A stretch of DNA of 38,123 nucleotides. It comes from Deltaproteobacteria bacterium (GTDB taxonomy: Bacteria > Desulfobacterota > WTBG01 > CAIYCZ01 > CAIRTM01). Of this stretch, positions 1 through 7,955 are shown in pieces (position 1 is the stretch's first letter; each line of letters begins with the position of its first letter). The stretch spans positions 1 through 38,123 of the forward strand of contig JAFGCP010000087.1 in the NCBI GenBank assembly GCA_016932595.1, given 5' to 3'. Both the position numbers and the translations under genes were made by a program. The notes under the pieces were generated by a model that searched no databases, had not been told where the DNA came from, and saw nothing but the letters and a program-made list of their open reading frames with translations.

Positions 1-121
1 GTGTCCGGCACAAAAAGGTTTTGCAGGTTAAACAGGTTCTTTGTCCGTCCTACGGTTTTTTTGTAGCCTTTTCAGTGGGGATGCGTATTTAGTAGAAACC
101 ACCATTTTGGGGATGCATTCT

Positions 122-877
122 ATGCTGACACACACGACACTGCTTGCATTAAAAAAAGAGTTTTCCGACGCTCTGCTGGGCTATGAGCCAGGCCGGGTAT
201 TTGAACAGCATACATGGGAGTTTTCAACCCATAGCGGCAATGTTGCGATACAGGCCCTCAGGGGTTCGCTCTTTGAAAAGGCCTGCATCTCGGAGATAAC
301 GGCAACGGTTACGCTTCCCGGGCGCAGCCATGAGACCAGCATCGAGTGGCTGGGTGTGCAGATTTTTCCTGCAAACCCGCTGGTGCCCATGCTGACGGCG
401 GTATTCGAGCAGATACAGGAGCAGGGCGAGCAGCGGTGCCCGTGTTTTTTTGATGTGTATCCGGTTGTATCCTATCAGGAAGACCGGCTCGACCTTCATA
501 AGCTGCTTGCGGCTGTCAGTAAAAAATACAGCCGGGCCTATCCCGATCTCCCCGAAAGCTATCTGAAAATGTACCAGGTGCAGGAGCCCGGCATGGGTGT
601 TGGCTATGGCATCGGACTTGCCCTTTCAGGACAGGAAACAGCCCAGGACTTTTATGCCGAGGCTGCCCGGGCGATTCTTAGCGGCTATTTCCAGATTGTC
701 GACAGGCGCAAAGACAGTGTTTATACTCAGCAGCAGGCCGCAGACATGCAGGCCTATCGCAGCGCTATGGTGAAATTTGTTTTTATGGAAAACAGATTTT
801 TCAAGGGCGGTGTGCAACTGGGCATTCCGGCGGAAAGTTTCATGCTGCATATGCTGCCGCCGACCGCACGGTTTTAG
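122..877 (+). CDS. Divergent coproporphyrinogen III oxidase (HemF)-like protein
   Basis: A 251-residue protein resembling oxygen-dependent coproporphyrinogen III oxidase, which makes protoporphyrinogen IX precursor in haem synthesis. The visible family marks are the FEQHTWEF block and the LFEKACIS block near the N-terminus, a GVQIFPANPLVP segment, FFDVYPVVSYQED (family: GGGFDLTPYYP..ED), and a C-terminal RRKDSVYT ... GGVQLGIPAESFMLHMLPP stretch (family: RRKDTPYT ... GGRTESILMSLPP). Several invariant features are missing: the glycine-rich loop after WE is replaced, and the NPxxPTxHxNxR motif reads NPLVPMLTAVFE without His, Asn or Arg. The open frame extends up to a TTG at 41, but the ATG at 122 follows a GGGG nine bases upstream and gives a better N-terminus. 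Family membership is fairly certain; enzymatic activity is doubtful. No other haem gene is nearby. Confidence 0.72.
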   Translation: MLTHTTLLALKKEFSDALLGYEPGRVFEQHTWEFSTHSGNVAIQALRGSLFEKACISEITATVTLPGRSHETSIEWLGVQIFPANPLVPMLTAVFEQIQEQGEQRCPCFFDVYPVVSYQEDRLDLHKLLAAVSKKYSRAYPDLPESYLKMYQVQEPGMGVGYGIGLALSGQETAQDFYAEAARAILSGYFQIVDRRKDSVYTQQQAADMQAYRSAMVKFVFMENRFFKGGVQLGIPAESFMLHMLPPTARF

Positions 878-928
878 CATTTAATTAAATATTTTAGCCC
901 GCATAATCATTTTAAAATTAACACTTTA

Positions 929-1016
929 TCCGTCCGCCCTGAGCCCGTCGAAGGGTTGAACGGATACATGCTAACTACAAGGCGTTCATGGTTCGACAAG
1001 CTCACCACGAACGCCT
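929..1016. repeat. Two REP-like hairpins in inverted orientation
   Basis: Two related imperfect hairpins lie between the convergent genes. The first (929-964) pairs TCCGT with ACGGA and CCCT with AGGG around a loop GAGCCCGTCGA. The second (980-1016) pairs AGGCGTTC with GAACGCCT and TGGT with ACCA, and its loop read on the minus strand is GAGCTTGTCGA. The shared GAGC(C/T)(C/T)GTCGA loop shows the two are opposite-facing copies of one family. Similar elements are common between genes of many environmental bacteria. Confidence 0.7.
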
Positions 1017-1081
1017 GTATTTTATGGCTACAAAAAAATGTTAAATGCTTTTTCATACGAAAGAAATGATAAGTTTTAAAG

Positions 1082-1118
1082 AAAGCCGGGATTCAACAGT
1101 GTTGAATCCCGGCTTTTT
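1082..1118. terminator. Strong bidirectional terminator
   Basis: A perfect 16-bp stem (1082-1097 with 1101-1116) with an AGT loop is followed by a T run on the plus strand and preceded by an A-rich stretch, which is a T-rich tail on the minus strand. It separates the convergent HemF-like gene and Fe-S oxidoreductase gene and probably ends both transcripts. Confidence 0.9.
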
Positions 1119-1148
1119 AATACGATGATATGCTGTCTGAAGTGCTTT

Positions 1149-2441
1149 TTACAGCGCCTCGAACATTATATCGATGATATCGCGGATTTTCATTTTGGAG
1201 CCGCTTGCATCTATGCCGTCGGAAAGGTTCGCCTCGCACCAGGGGCAGGCAGTTGAAATGGTGCCGGCGCCCGTTGCTTCAGCTTCTTCAATGCGCTCTT
1301 TGGCAGTTGCGATGGCGAAATCCGGATAGGCTGATTTCGCGCCGCCGCCGGAGCCGCAGCACCAGGAATATTCCTTGATGCGCTCCATTTCCACTAGCTT
1401 CACTCCGGGGATAGCCTTGAGAATATTCCTCGGTGCGTCATATACGCCGTTGACGCCCCGGTTCATTTCACGCGGGGGCTCGGTCAGGCCATAGGCAATG
1501 CGTTTGCCTTCCCAGTGCTTGTAAGGCTCGCCGCGTCTGCCGAGATGGCAGGGATCATGCCAGGTGACCTGCAGGTCAAGGGGCTTTTTGAATTTTATTT
1601 TTCCAGCCTCGACAAGCTCGGCGATGAACTGCGTGGAGTGCTTGCATACATAGGGCAGATCCTTGGTGTCTTTTTTCAGCAGGTGCGCATACTTCTCCGA
1701 GAAGGTCATGAAGCAGCCGGGGCAGTTGGTCACAATGGTCTTGCAGCCAAGCTCCTCGAACATTTTGATGTTTTTCATGGCGATTTCTTCAAAGCTTTTC
1801 TTGTCGCCGACATTGTCCGCAATACCGCCGCAGCAGATTTCCTTGGCGCCGAGAATGCCGAAATCAACGCCTGCGGACTTAAGAAGCTGAGCTGTGCGCT
1901 GTGGAACGGTTTCAAAGCCCGGCTTATAGGCATAGGTGCAGCCGACATAGTAGAGCACGTCGGCCTTTTCGCCTGCCTTGGACAGGTCCTTAATGCCAAG
2001 CTTCTTTGCCCAGTTGGCGCGGCGCGTACGCGGCTGCTTCCAGACATTGTCATAGTTCATGATGCTCTGAATAAACTCCTTGTGAGCGGGCAGGGGGCCA
2101 ACTCCCTTTTCGCATGCCTCTTCACGCAGAGCATCGAGAACGCCGATGATGTCAAGATCCATGATGCGCTTGCAGTTGATATCGCAGGCAGCGCAGACGG
2201 GGCAGCGATAGATGATCTCAAGAAGTTTGTCTTTGTCCTCTTCCCAGTTGAGCTCACCTTTAAGAAGACCGGTGGTGATGTCATTTTTTCCCTGGGCTGC
2301 ATAGGCATCGTATTTTCCATACCAGACAGACGGACAGTTGCGGGAAAATCTATGGCTCTTGATTTCCCACAGATGCGACCATTTGCAGGTTGAGCATCTC
2401 TGGCAATGCCCCGCATCGTATTCAACTTTTTCTAATGCCAT
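1149..2441 (-). CDS. CCG-domain iron-sulfur oxidoreductase (HdrD/GlpC-like)
   Basis: A 430-residue (Fe-S)-binding protein of the heterodisulfide reductase D / GlpC / GlcF type. The N-terminal half binds two clusters: C13-x2-C16-x2-C19 with C36, and a regular C80-x2-C83-x2-C86-x3-C90. Two cysteine-rich CCG domains follow: YYVGC..ICCGG..TNCPGC and HDPCHLGR..WCCGSGGG..ACPWCEAN. Such proteins pass electrons between soluble dehydrogenases and quinones, thiols or other Fe-S partners; the actual partner cannot be told here, as no flavin subunit is adjacent. The start at 2441 is chosen over an ATG 14 codons upstream because AGGAG lies at the right distance before it. It is separated by 171 bp from marR and has a palindrome in its upstream region. 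Confidence 0.88.
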   Translation of the reverse strand: MALEKVEYDAGHCQRCSTCKWSHLWEIKSHRFSRNCPSVWYGKYDAYAAQGKNDITTGLLKGELNWEEDKDKLLEIIYRCPVCAACDINCKRIMDLDIIGVLDALREEACEKGVGPLPAHKEFIQSIMNYDNVWKQPRTRRANWAKKLGIKDLSKAGEKADVLYYVGCTYAYKPGFETVPQRTAQLLKSAGVDFGILGAKEICCGGIADNVGDKKSFEEIAMKNIKMFEELGCKTIVTNCPGCFMTFSEKYAHLLKKDTKDLPYVCKHSTQFIAELVEAGKIKFKKPLDLQVTWHDPCHLGRRGEPYKHWEGKRIAYGLTEPPREMNRGVNGVYDAPRNILKAIPGVKLVEMERIKEYSWCCGSGGGAKSAYPDFAIATAKERIEEAEATGAGTISTACPWCEANLSDGIDASGSKMKIRDIIDIMFEAL

Positions 2442-2581
2442 CAGTTGCTTCTCCTTTCTGAAACTTTGATTTTTGCCGTGCATACGTACGCGGCTCGTAT
2501 TTTACTTAGCGTAAAACTAATTAACCATAGCATATTTTTAGCCGCCTGGAAAATACTTTTTGATGCCAGAGGCTAGAGAAA

Positions 2582-2599
2582 AAAATACTAAAGTATTTT
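2582..2599. promoter_or_regulatory. Palindromic operator candidate upstream of the Fe-S gene
   Basis: AAAATACT and AGTATTTT form 8-bp arms around a 2-bp centre. A further copy of the half-site AAAATACT lies at about 2550-2557 on the same strand. The site is upstream of the minus-strand Fe-S oxidoreductase and just beyond the marR stop codon. Binding by the neighbouring MarR protein is only a guess. Confidence 0.35.
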
Positions 2600-2612
2600 C
2601 AATAATTTGTTG

Positions 2613-3068
2613 CTACTGCTCAATGCGCGGCACTATTTTTTCTTCGATATTGCACAGTACTTTGCGCAGCAGATTTTCAAGCGTTGAAACATCCTCCTGG
2701 GTAAAACTGCCGGCTATATCACGGGCTGCTTCCGACTGCATTTTCATCAGATTTTCTTTGATCTCCCAGGCCATGGGGGTCAGGTAGACCTGTATGACGC
2801 GGCGGTCCCGCAGGCTTCGCTTGCGCACCAGCAGTTTTTTCTTTTCCATGCGGTCGATAATGCCGGTTATTGTTGGCCCATCACGGGACAGGCGGCGCCC
2901 GAGCTCACTCAGAACAACGCCGTCTTCGACCCAGAGGGTCACGAGCACCTCAAACTGCGGCGGCGTAATCTCGAATTTTTTCATGTTCGATTCAAGGAAT
3001 CGCCGCATATAGCGGTGTATCACGCCGATCAGTTCATTTACGTTCTTGAATGTTACTGCATCTTCCAT
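2613..3068 (-). CDS. MarR-family transcriptional regulator
   Basis: A 151-residue winged-helix regulator. After an N-terminal dimerisation helix (YMRRFLESNMKKFEITPPQFEVL), the helix-turn-helix lies around residues 50-75 (LSELGRRLSRDGPTITGIIDRMEKKKL), followed by the wing (VRKRSLRDRRVIQVYLT) and a C-terminal dimerisation helix. MarR proteins usually repress their own operon and neighbouring efflux genes and are released by aromatic or phenolic ligands or by oxidation. It lies 56 bp downstream of the TolC-like gene on the same strand, so the two are probably co-transcribed. The only cysteine seen is near the C-terminus. Ligand unknown. Confidence 0.92.
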   Translation of the reverse strand: MEDAVTFKNVNELIGVIHRYMRRFLESNMKKFEITPPQFEVLVTLWVEDGVVLSELGRRLSRDGPTITGIIDRMEKKKLLVRKRSLRDRRVIQVYLTPMAWEIKENLMKMQSEAARDIAGSFTQEDVSTLENLLRKVLCNIEEKIVPRIEQ

Positions 3069-3124
3069 AGTCCGTCTCTTCGTTAAAAGTTACATATGTT
3101 TTATATTTTTAGAAAGGCCGCGCT

Positions 3125-4744
3125 TTATTTGTATTGCAGGCCCTTTTGCTCGATAAGCACGCCGGTGACGCGTGAAAGATTGACAATGCTTTTGCTGTGC
3201 TCGGATTTTGCCAGCGCAAGCGTGCTCTTTGCCTGAGCAACATCGCGCTGAAAGTCTAACACATCGCGGGCTGTTGACATGCCGACTTCGTATTTCTTCT
3301 GCTCTGCCCAGAGCTTTTCTTTTGTAAAGGTAAGGTTTGCTGTGGCGGAATCAATAACTTTATAACTTGTATCAAGCCTCCTGAGCGCTTCGCGAACATC
3401 GTTGATAACGATATTTTCGACCGATTTCATGTTTGTTACAGCCTGTTCCGATTGCAGCCGTGCTTTCTGGTACTGGCTTTTGGCAATATTGTTCTCAATC
3501 GGTACTTCAAACTTTACGCCTATGACATAGTTGTAAAAGTCGCCGCTGAGCATTTCGCTGCGCGCTTTATCCCATTGCCCGTTGTACGGACTTTTGGTCC
3601 CTTGATAAAAGGGGCCAAAGACGCCGGCGGTAGATGAAGGCGTTCCGGCTATGCCGCTTGTGCCCATTGAACCGAACAGGGAAAGATTGGGCAGTTTCTG
3701 GTTTTTAGCGTATTTGAGCTGCAGTTCCGATGCCCGGATGCCCAGCTGTGCCTGCTTCAAATCCGGCCGGTTTTCAAAGGCCGTTTTTACGCAATCATCA
3801 ACTGATGGTTTTATGTTGATGACATTGGGCAGGTCTGAGGGAAATATTTCAATATCCCAGTACTCCTTTTGATCATAGAGATTAAGAGCAGCCTTCAGAT
3901 AGTCCTCGGCAGCCTGAACCGCGGCCTGCGCAACGATGACTTCCTGTTTGCGCTGGGCAACATTGGCATCGGCCTGATGGATTTCTATGGGCGCCAGCGC
4001 CCCGGCTTCGATGCGAATTTTGAATTCGCGCTGCAGTTCCTCGGCCTGCTTAAGGGAGTCCTGCTTGGCCAGCAAATCCTGGTTCCTGTAATAAAGGTCC
4101 CAGTAAAAAGCCTCTATCTGGTACATGACATTCATAACCTGATCGCGGAACTCGTATTCCGATGTTTCGTAATTAAGATTGGCGATTTTTATAAATGTTT
4201 CATTAATGCCGATGCCGAAATCCTTCAGCAGGGGCTGGGTAAGCGACAAAGCGATAGTGTTTTTGAACTGCGGCTTCAGTCCCTGAAAGCTTGTGTCTGT
4301 CAGATATTCTTCATTGGTCGTTTTCAGTTCCGCCTGGGTTCCCGTCAGAAATTTTTTCTGCAGCTTGCCTTCCCAGTTATGCCGTTCCTCTTTGACCACG
4401 GGGCTGGAAGTGCTGCCCAGTGCATTGCCTGTTTGCGTCACGCTGCGATTTTTTTGATATTGCGTGCTTAAGAGCGTGTCGAATTTACCTTCTTCAAGCT
4501 GTATGCCTGTTTCGGTAATGCCCGGGGTATAGCTGGCAAACTGTATGTTCAGGTTGTTTTTCAGACCCAGCAACAGGACGCTCTTCAGCGGCATTTCAAC
4601 CCTGTTGTTTTTTATGGCAAGGGCAGGTTCAGATATAGGGCCAGTATCCGTAACCGGATCGAGAGCAAAGCCGGTTGCAGGTTTTAAGCAAAAAACGCAA
4701 ACCATGAAGGCAACTGTACTTATTAAACGAAGAATATTTTTCAT
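3125..4744 (-). CDS. TolC-family outer membrane efflux protein
   Basis: An OEP/TolC protein of 539 residues from the chosen start; the frame opens ten codons earlier, but the 4744 ATG directly precedes the basic-hydrophobic signal sequence MKNILRLISTVAFMVCVF, probably cleaved after TGFA. Two OEP repeats are visible as long amphipathic helices: AEELQREFKIRIEAGALAPIEIHQADANVAQRK in segments, and later SEQAVTNMKS..VREALRRLDTSYKVI..KYEVGMSTARDVLDFQRDVAQAK. These build the trimeric alpha-barrel tunnel for type I secretion or tripartite efflux. The usual membrane-fusion and inner-membrane pump genes are not adjacent, so it is an orphan here. The downstream MarR regulator suggests inducible expression in response to a small toxic molecule. 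Confidence 0.9.
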   Translation of the reverse strand: MKNILRLISTVAFMVCVFCLKPATGFALDPVTDTGPISEPALAIKNNRVEMPLKSVLLLGLKNNLNIQFASYTPGITETGIQLEEGKFDTLLSTQYQKNRSVTQTGNALGSTSSPVVKEERHNWEGKLQKKFLTGTQAELKTTNEEYLTDTSFQGLKPQFKNTIALSLTQPLLKDFGIGINETFIKIANLNYETSEYEFRDQVMNVMYQIEAFYWDLYYRNQDLLAKQDSLKQAEELQREFKIRIEAGALAPIEIHQADANVAQRKQEVIVAQAAVQAAEDYLKAALNLYDQKEYWDIEIFPSDLPNVINIKPSVDDCVKTAFENRPDLKQAQLGIRASELQLKYAKNQKLPNLSLFGSMGTSGIAGTPSSTAGVFGPFYQGTKSPYNGQWDKARSEMLSGDFYNYVIGVKFEVPIENNIAKSQYQKARLQSEQAVTNMKSVENIVINDVREALRRLDTSYKVIDSATANLTFTKEKLWAEQKKYEVGMSTARDVLDFQRDVAQAKSTLALAKSEHSKSIVNLSRVTGVLIEQKGLQYK

Positions 4745-4774
4745 GTCGTTACCCATTCTTTGATTTGTGTGCAA

Positions 4775-4806
4775 TTAGATAGTACACTAAATCTTTTAAT
4801 TATCAA
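4775..4806 (-). promoter_or_regulatory. tolC-marR promoter with overlapping palindrome
   Basis: On the minus strand TTGATA (4801-4806) and TACTAT (4779-4784) form a -35/-10 pair with 16-bp spacing. The -10 lies inside TTAG-N8-CTAA (4775-4790), whose core TAGTGTACTA is a perfect palindrome. A dyad over the -10 is where a MarR repressor would be expected to bind. The promoter elements are moderate matches; repressor identity is inferred from the downstream marR gene. Confidence 0.45.
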
Positions 4807-5344
4807 CAATTTTTATTTTTTTTCAACCGCTGACGGATAAAGCTAAAACTTAAAATAAATGAAAATATAAATTTTGCAATAAAAAAAATAATTTTGACAA
4901 TACTATTGCTGCTAAGTTTAGCACTGCGTAATAATTCAGCAAATGAAATCTCAGCATGAATTTGATGCTGTTTGCGAAGAATGCCCCAGTGCAATCAATG
5001 AAATCTGGAAACGATAAACTGTGCTTTGCTATTGGAATACCGGCGCTGCTTGAAGTTGTATCAATTCTTTCAATGACAGTGGGCCGTGACATTTCAAAGT
5101 ATGTATTGTGTCCGCTTTGCAGGAGCGCATTTTATGCGCGATCGTTTCGTGGCTGAAGCCGCTCCTACAGTAGGAAACTGTCAAAATGAATTGTCATGGC
5201 CTCCTAGTTCAGTACTTATTGCTCCAAATTTATAATAGTTAGCATACAGTTTTTATGGGGATGGACGCAAGTTGAATTTGTTTATCTGAAAATTTATTTT
5301 TTAAAGCATAACGAGATGGAGTTATAACAGACAAAAATAGATGA
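4807..5344. other. AT-rich intergenic region without a recognisable gene
   Basis: About 540 bp between the start region of tolC and the end of the hydrolase gene. It is clearly more AT-rich than its surroundings. Short open frames of 60-80 codons exist on both strands, but none has a ribosome site or recognisable motif. The only structured element is the REP-like hairpin at 5119-5170. It could be a decayed gene, but nothing identifiable remains. Confidence 0.5.
5119..5170. repeat. REP-like element of the GTAGGAGCGGCTT type
   Basis: The outer arms TGCAGGAGCG (5119-5128) and CGCTCCTACA (5161-5170) pair with one mismatch. Inside are two small hairpins, GCGCAT/ATGCGC and GGCT/AGCC. On the minus strand it reads TGTAGGAGCGGCTTCAGCC..., the layout of the widespread REP elements mobilised by RAYT (TnpA-REP) enzymes. 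No RAYT gene is in the window. Confidence 0.75.
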
Positions 5345-6106
5345 TCATTTGCCGTAGCCGGATATTTTTATCATGAATGCGGCAACAGCTGTATTGAAAG
5401 CATCAACCGCCTCAACCATGAGCACATGGCCTGCATGCTCAATGACATGAAATGAGGCATTTGGTAGCATACAGGCAAGCTGCTCAGGCAAATCGCGCGG
5501 GGTGATACAGTCTGCGCTGCCCCAGAGCACCAGCGCCGGTACCTGGATCGCGGAAATCCAGGCCGTGCTGTTAAAGGCGCCTGCCGCCAGCAGGTCTGCA
5601 TGCAGCGCCGGGCCGCTCACTTTTTTTAGCATGTCATAGCCCTGACGGATTGACGCGGGAATTGCATCACTGTTAAGGCGTTCCACATCCACGCCGTTTT
5701 CATGCAGTTCACGGTAGGAGCTTGAGAGTTTGAACCCGGCGCCGGTTGCAATAAGAAGTATTCCTTTGAGCTTCTCAGGAAACAGCCGCGAATACTCCTG
5801 CACGATGGCCCCGCCGAAGGAGTGGCCCATCAGAAAAAATGTATCAAGCTCCAGCGCCAGCGCAAACCTGTCAATCCAGCGCGCATAGGCTTCAGCGCTT
5901 TCAAGCGCAGCGCCTTCGCTTGCGCCGTGGCCGGGAAGATCAGGGGCAATAATGCGAAACTGTTTGCTGAGCCTGCTTACCTGATAGCCCCACACTACGC
6001 TGTCGGCGCCGGAGCCGTGCACACAGACAGCGGCGGGAGTATCAGGAGATGCCCGCTTTGACATGCGGTAGTGCGCTGTGCAGTTGTCAATGGTGATGGT
6101 CGGCAT
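5345..6106 (-). CDS. Alpha/beta hydrolase
   Basis: A 253-residue soluble alpha/beta-hydrolase-fold protein. The oxyanion motif HGSG lies at residues 30-33, the nucleophile elbow GHSFGG has Ser96, the acid is Asp199 in LWGSADCITP, and the base is His227 in EHAGHVLMVE, so the catalytic triad is complete. The APDLPGHGAS segment after strand 4 is typical of the esterase, lactonase, dienelactone hydrolase and C-C hydrolase group; the substrate cannot be told. It starts 14 bp after the sppA stop codon and lacks its own clear ribosome site, so it is probably translated from the sppA transcript. Confidence 0.9.
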   Translation of the reverse strand: MPTITIDNCTAHYRMSKRASPDTPAAVCVHGSGADSVVWGYQVSRLSKQFRIIAPDLPGHGASEGAALESAEAYARWIDRFALALELDTFFLMGHSFGGAIVQEYSRLFPEKLKGILLIATGAGFKLSSSYRELHENGVDVERLNSDAIPASIRQGYDMLKKVSGPALHADLLAAGAFNSTAWISAIQVPALVLWGSADCITPRDLPEQLACMLPNASFHVIEHAGHVLMVEAVDAFNTAVAAFMIKISGYGK

Positions 6107-6120
6107 GATATATCAAAAAA

Positions 6121-7074
6121 TTACGGATTCCACAGATACATGAACCGCACAGGCAGATATGCCAGGAAGTCGTTTTCGCCGAAATTAAAGACGCTGAAAC
6201 TGGTCTGGGAGTAAATATTGTTTTTATAGGCAGACGGGCGGTAATAGGTGATGATGCGGGCTTCCTCGATATCTGTTTCTTTTTTGGTGATCTCGATGGC
6301 ATCGTCGAGGTAGCCGATATCATCGATAAGCTGATAGTCCAGAGCCTGCTTTGCCGTAAACACGCGTCCATCGGCAAGGGGTTTTACTTCATCAAGGGAG
6401 AGTTCATTTCTTCCCTGCACGACAGCATCCATAAACTGCCGGTGCAGGGAGTCGATAATATCCTGCATGATTTTTCGTTCCTCGTCCGTCATGGGTCTGA
6501 ATGGCGAGAGAATATCTTTCATGTCTCCTGCCTTGACCGTATCATCCAGCACTCCCAGTTTGTCCAGCAGGCCCTTGACATTAAACTTCAACGCAATAAC
6601 GCCGATGCTGCCCGTAACCGTGGTCGGATGCGCAACGACAGTATCTGCAGCACAGGCTATATAGTAGCCGCCGGATGCTGCAATATCCATAAGTGATGCG
6701 GTGACAAATATTTTATTTTTCTCCTTGAACTTTAGTATCTCCTTGTAGATGATATCGCTTGCCGTGACCGTGCCGCCGGGGCTGTTTATTTTAAGTATGA
6801 TGGCTTTGATGCGGTCGTCTTCGGCTGCCTGGGTCAGTTCCTCCTTGACGCGAGCCACCATATCCGGCCCTGAGTCAAGATCGGCGAATGACCGTTTCTT
6901 TTCCGAGGAGATAACGCCTGAAATATCAATGAGCAGTATCTTGTCGCGGCCTTCGCCTTCGAGCACCTTTTCTTCCAGGGGCAGAGTCCTGGATGAAAGC
7001 GGTATTGAAATAAACGCGCATCCCTGAATAAGGCATACGGCCAGCAGGCAGATAAACATGCTTCGAAAATTCAT
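6121..7074 (-). CDS. sppA: Signal peptide peptidase SppA, lipoprotein form
   Basis: A 317-residue S49-family serine protease that degrades cleaved signal peptides in the membrane. It is the short (36K) single-domain type. The Ser-Lys dyad is visible: Ser134 in IAASGGYY and Lys172 in GLLDKLGV, with KINSPGGTV and TTVTGSIGVI as further family motifs. The N-terminus is a hydrophobic segment ending IQGC (Cys19), resembling a lipobox, although Gln at -2 is not ideal. SppA is normally anchored by a transmembrane helix, so lipid anchoring is an inference. The ATG is preceded by GGGGAG at good spacing. First gene of a two-gene unit with the hydrolase. Confidence 0.92.
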   Translation of the reverse strand: MNFRSMFICLLAVCLIQGCAFISIPLSSRTLPLEEKVLEGEGRDKILLIDISGVISSEKKRSFADLDSGPDMVARVKEELTQAAEDDRIKAIILKINSPGGTVTASDIIYKEILKFKEKNKIFVTASLMDIAASGGYYIACAADTVVAHPTTVTGSIGVIALKFNVKGLLDKLGVLDDTVKAGDMKDILSPFRPMTDEERKIMQDIIDSLHRQFMDAVVQGRNELSLDEVKPLADGRVFTAKQALDYQLIDDIGYLDDAIEITKKETDIEEARIITYYRPSAYKNNIYSQTSFSVFNFGENDFLAYLPVRFMYLWNP

Positions 7075-7127
7075 TTCGGTGCTCCCCTTTGATTGCCGGT
7101 GCGGTAACAGTTCTTAAATTGTCTACA

Positions 7128-7156
7128 AACATAATTTTTTTTGCCATAAAGGTCAA
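7128..7156 (-). promoter_or_regulatory. Sigma-70 promoter of sppA
   Basis: On the minus strand TTGACC (7151-7156) and TATGTT (7128-7133) are separated by exactly 17 bp and lie about 55 bp upstream of the sppA start. It is nearly back-to-back with the lipB promoter. Confidence 0.6.
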
Positions 7157-7195
7157 GCAATCACTGCAAAGAATGCTTTTATCCGGAAAACAGCC

Positions 7196-7224
7196 TTGAG
7201 CAAAAAGGCAAACACTGGTATAGT
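7196..7224 (+). promoter_or_regulatory. Sigma-70 promoter of lipB-lipA
   Basis: TTGAGC (7196-7201) and TATAGT (7219-7224) with a 17-bp spacer lie 47 bp before the lipB start codon. Good match at the -10, fair at the -35. Confidence 0.62.
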
Positions 7225-7271
7225 GATTAGATTAAAATTACAGGGGGATGCGGATAAGAACAGGAAACACT

Positions 7272-7955
7272 ATGGAGAAAAGTGAAAGCTGGGTAATCGA
7301 TATCGACAGGATCGGTTATACTGAGGCTTTTGAACTGCAAAAAAAGCTGGTTGATGCCCGCAGCAGGGATGAAATAAAGGACACCTTTATACTTTTACAG
7401 CACACTCCCGTAGTTACCGCTAACCGGGAGGCAACCTTCAGGAATATCATCGCCCCCCAGGAGATTCTTTCCGAGCACGGCATTGAAGTGTGCAAAACCG
7501 ACCGCGGGGGCGATGTAACCTATCACGGGCCCGGACAGATTACCGGGTATATCATTCTCGATCTGAAGCAGCACGGCAAGGATTTACATGCCTATATCCG
7601 CAATGTGGAGCAGCTGCTCATCAATACCCTGGCGGAATATGGCATTAATTCCGGTCGTGACCCGAAGCACCCGGGCGTCTGGGTCGGAAGCAGTAAAATT
7701 GCCGCAATCGGGATTGCCGTAAAGAGCGGCTGGATAACCATGCATGGTTTTGCTCTGAATGTGAGCCCGAATATGGACCACTATAAAATGATTATAGCCT
7801 GCGGTATCAAGGATAAAGGGGTTACCAGCATGAATGCGGTTCTGGGCCGTGAGGTCGATATACATGAAGTCAAACAGCGCCTGGTCAGGCAGTATGCATT
7901 GATTTTTTCTGCCCGGCCGAAGGCTATTGCAAGGGAGGACCTTCCGTGGTCATAA
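7272..7955 (+). CDS. lipB: Lipoyl(octanoyl) transferase LipB
   Basis: 227 residues. Transfers octanoate from acyl carrier protein to lipoyl domains of 2-oxoacid dehydrogenases and the glycine cleavage H protein, the first step of lipoate assembly in the cytosol. The family signature RGGDVTYHGPGQ is at residues 78-89. Lys142 (SSKIAAIG) and Cys177 (IACGIK) match the catalytic Lys/Cys pair, and MHGFALNV is the substrate loop. An ATG eight codons upstream is possible, but AGGAA sits seven bases before the ATG at 7272, whereas the earlier ATG abuts its purine run. The last ten bases overlap lipA. Confidence 0.95.
   Translation: MEKSESWVIDIDRIGYTEAFELQKKLVDARSRDEIKDTFILLQHTPVVTANREATFRNIIAPQEILSEHGIEVCKTDRGGDVTYHGPGQITGYIILDLKQHGKDLHAYIRNVEQLLINTLAEYGINSGRDPKHPGVWVGSSKIAAIGIAVKSGWITMHGFALNVSPNMDHYKMIIACGIKDKGVTSMNAVLGREVDIHEVKQRLVRQYALIFSARPKAIAREDLPWS

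Noticed and set aside
1515-2393. 292-codon open frame antisense to the Fe-S oxidoreductase
   Set aside because: It mirrors a gene with clear cysteine motifs and a good ribosome site; the antisense protein shows no recognisable family and arises from codon bias of the real gene.
3869-4471. 200-codon open frame antisense to tolC
   Set aside because: The opposite strand encodes a typical TolC protein; the frame is a by-product.
4803-5156. Short open frames of 60-80 codons in the AT-rich gap
   Set aside because: No ribosome site, no motif, overlapping frames on both strands, partly through a REP element.
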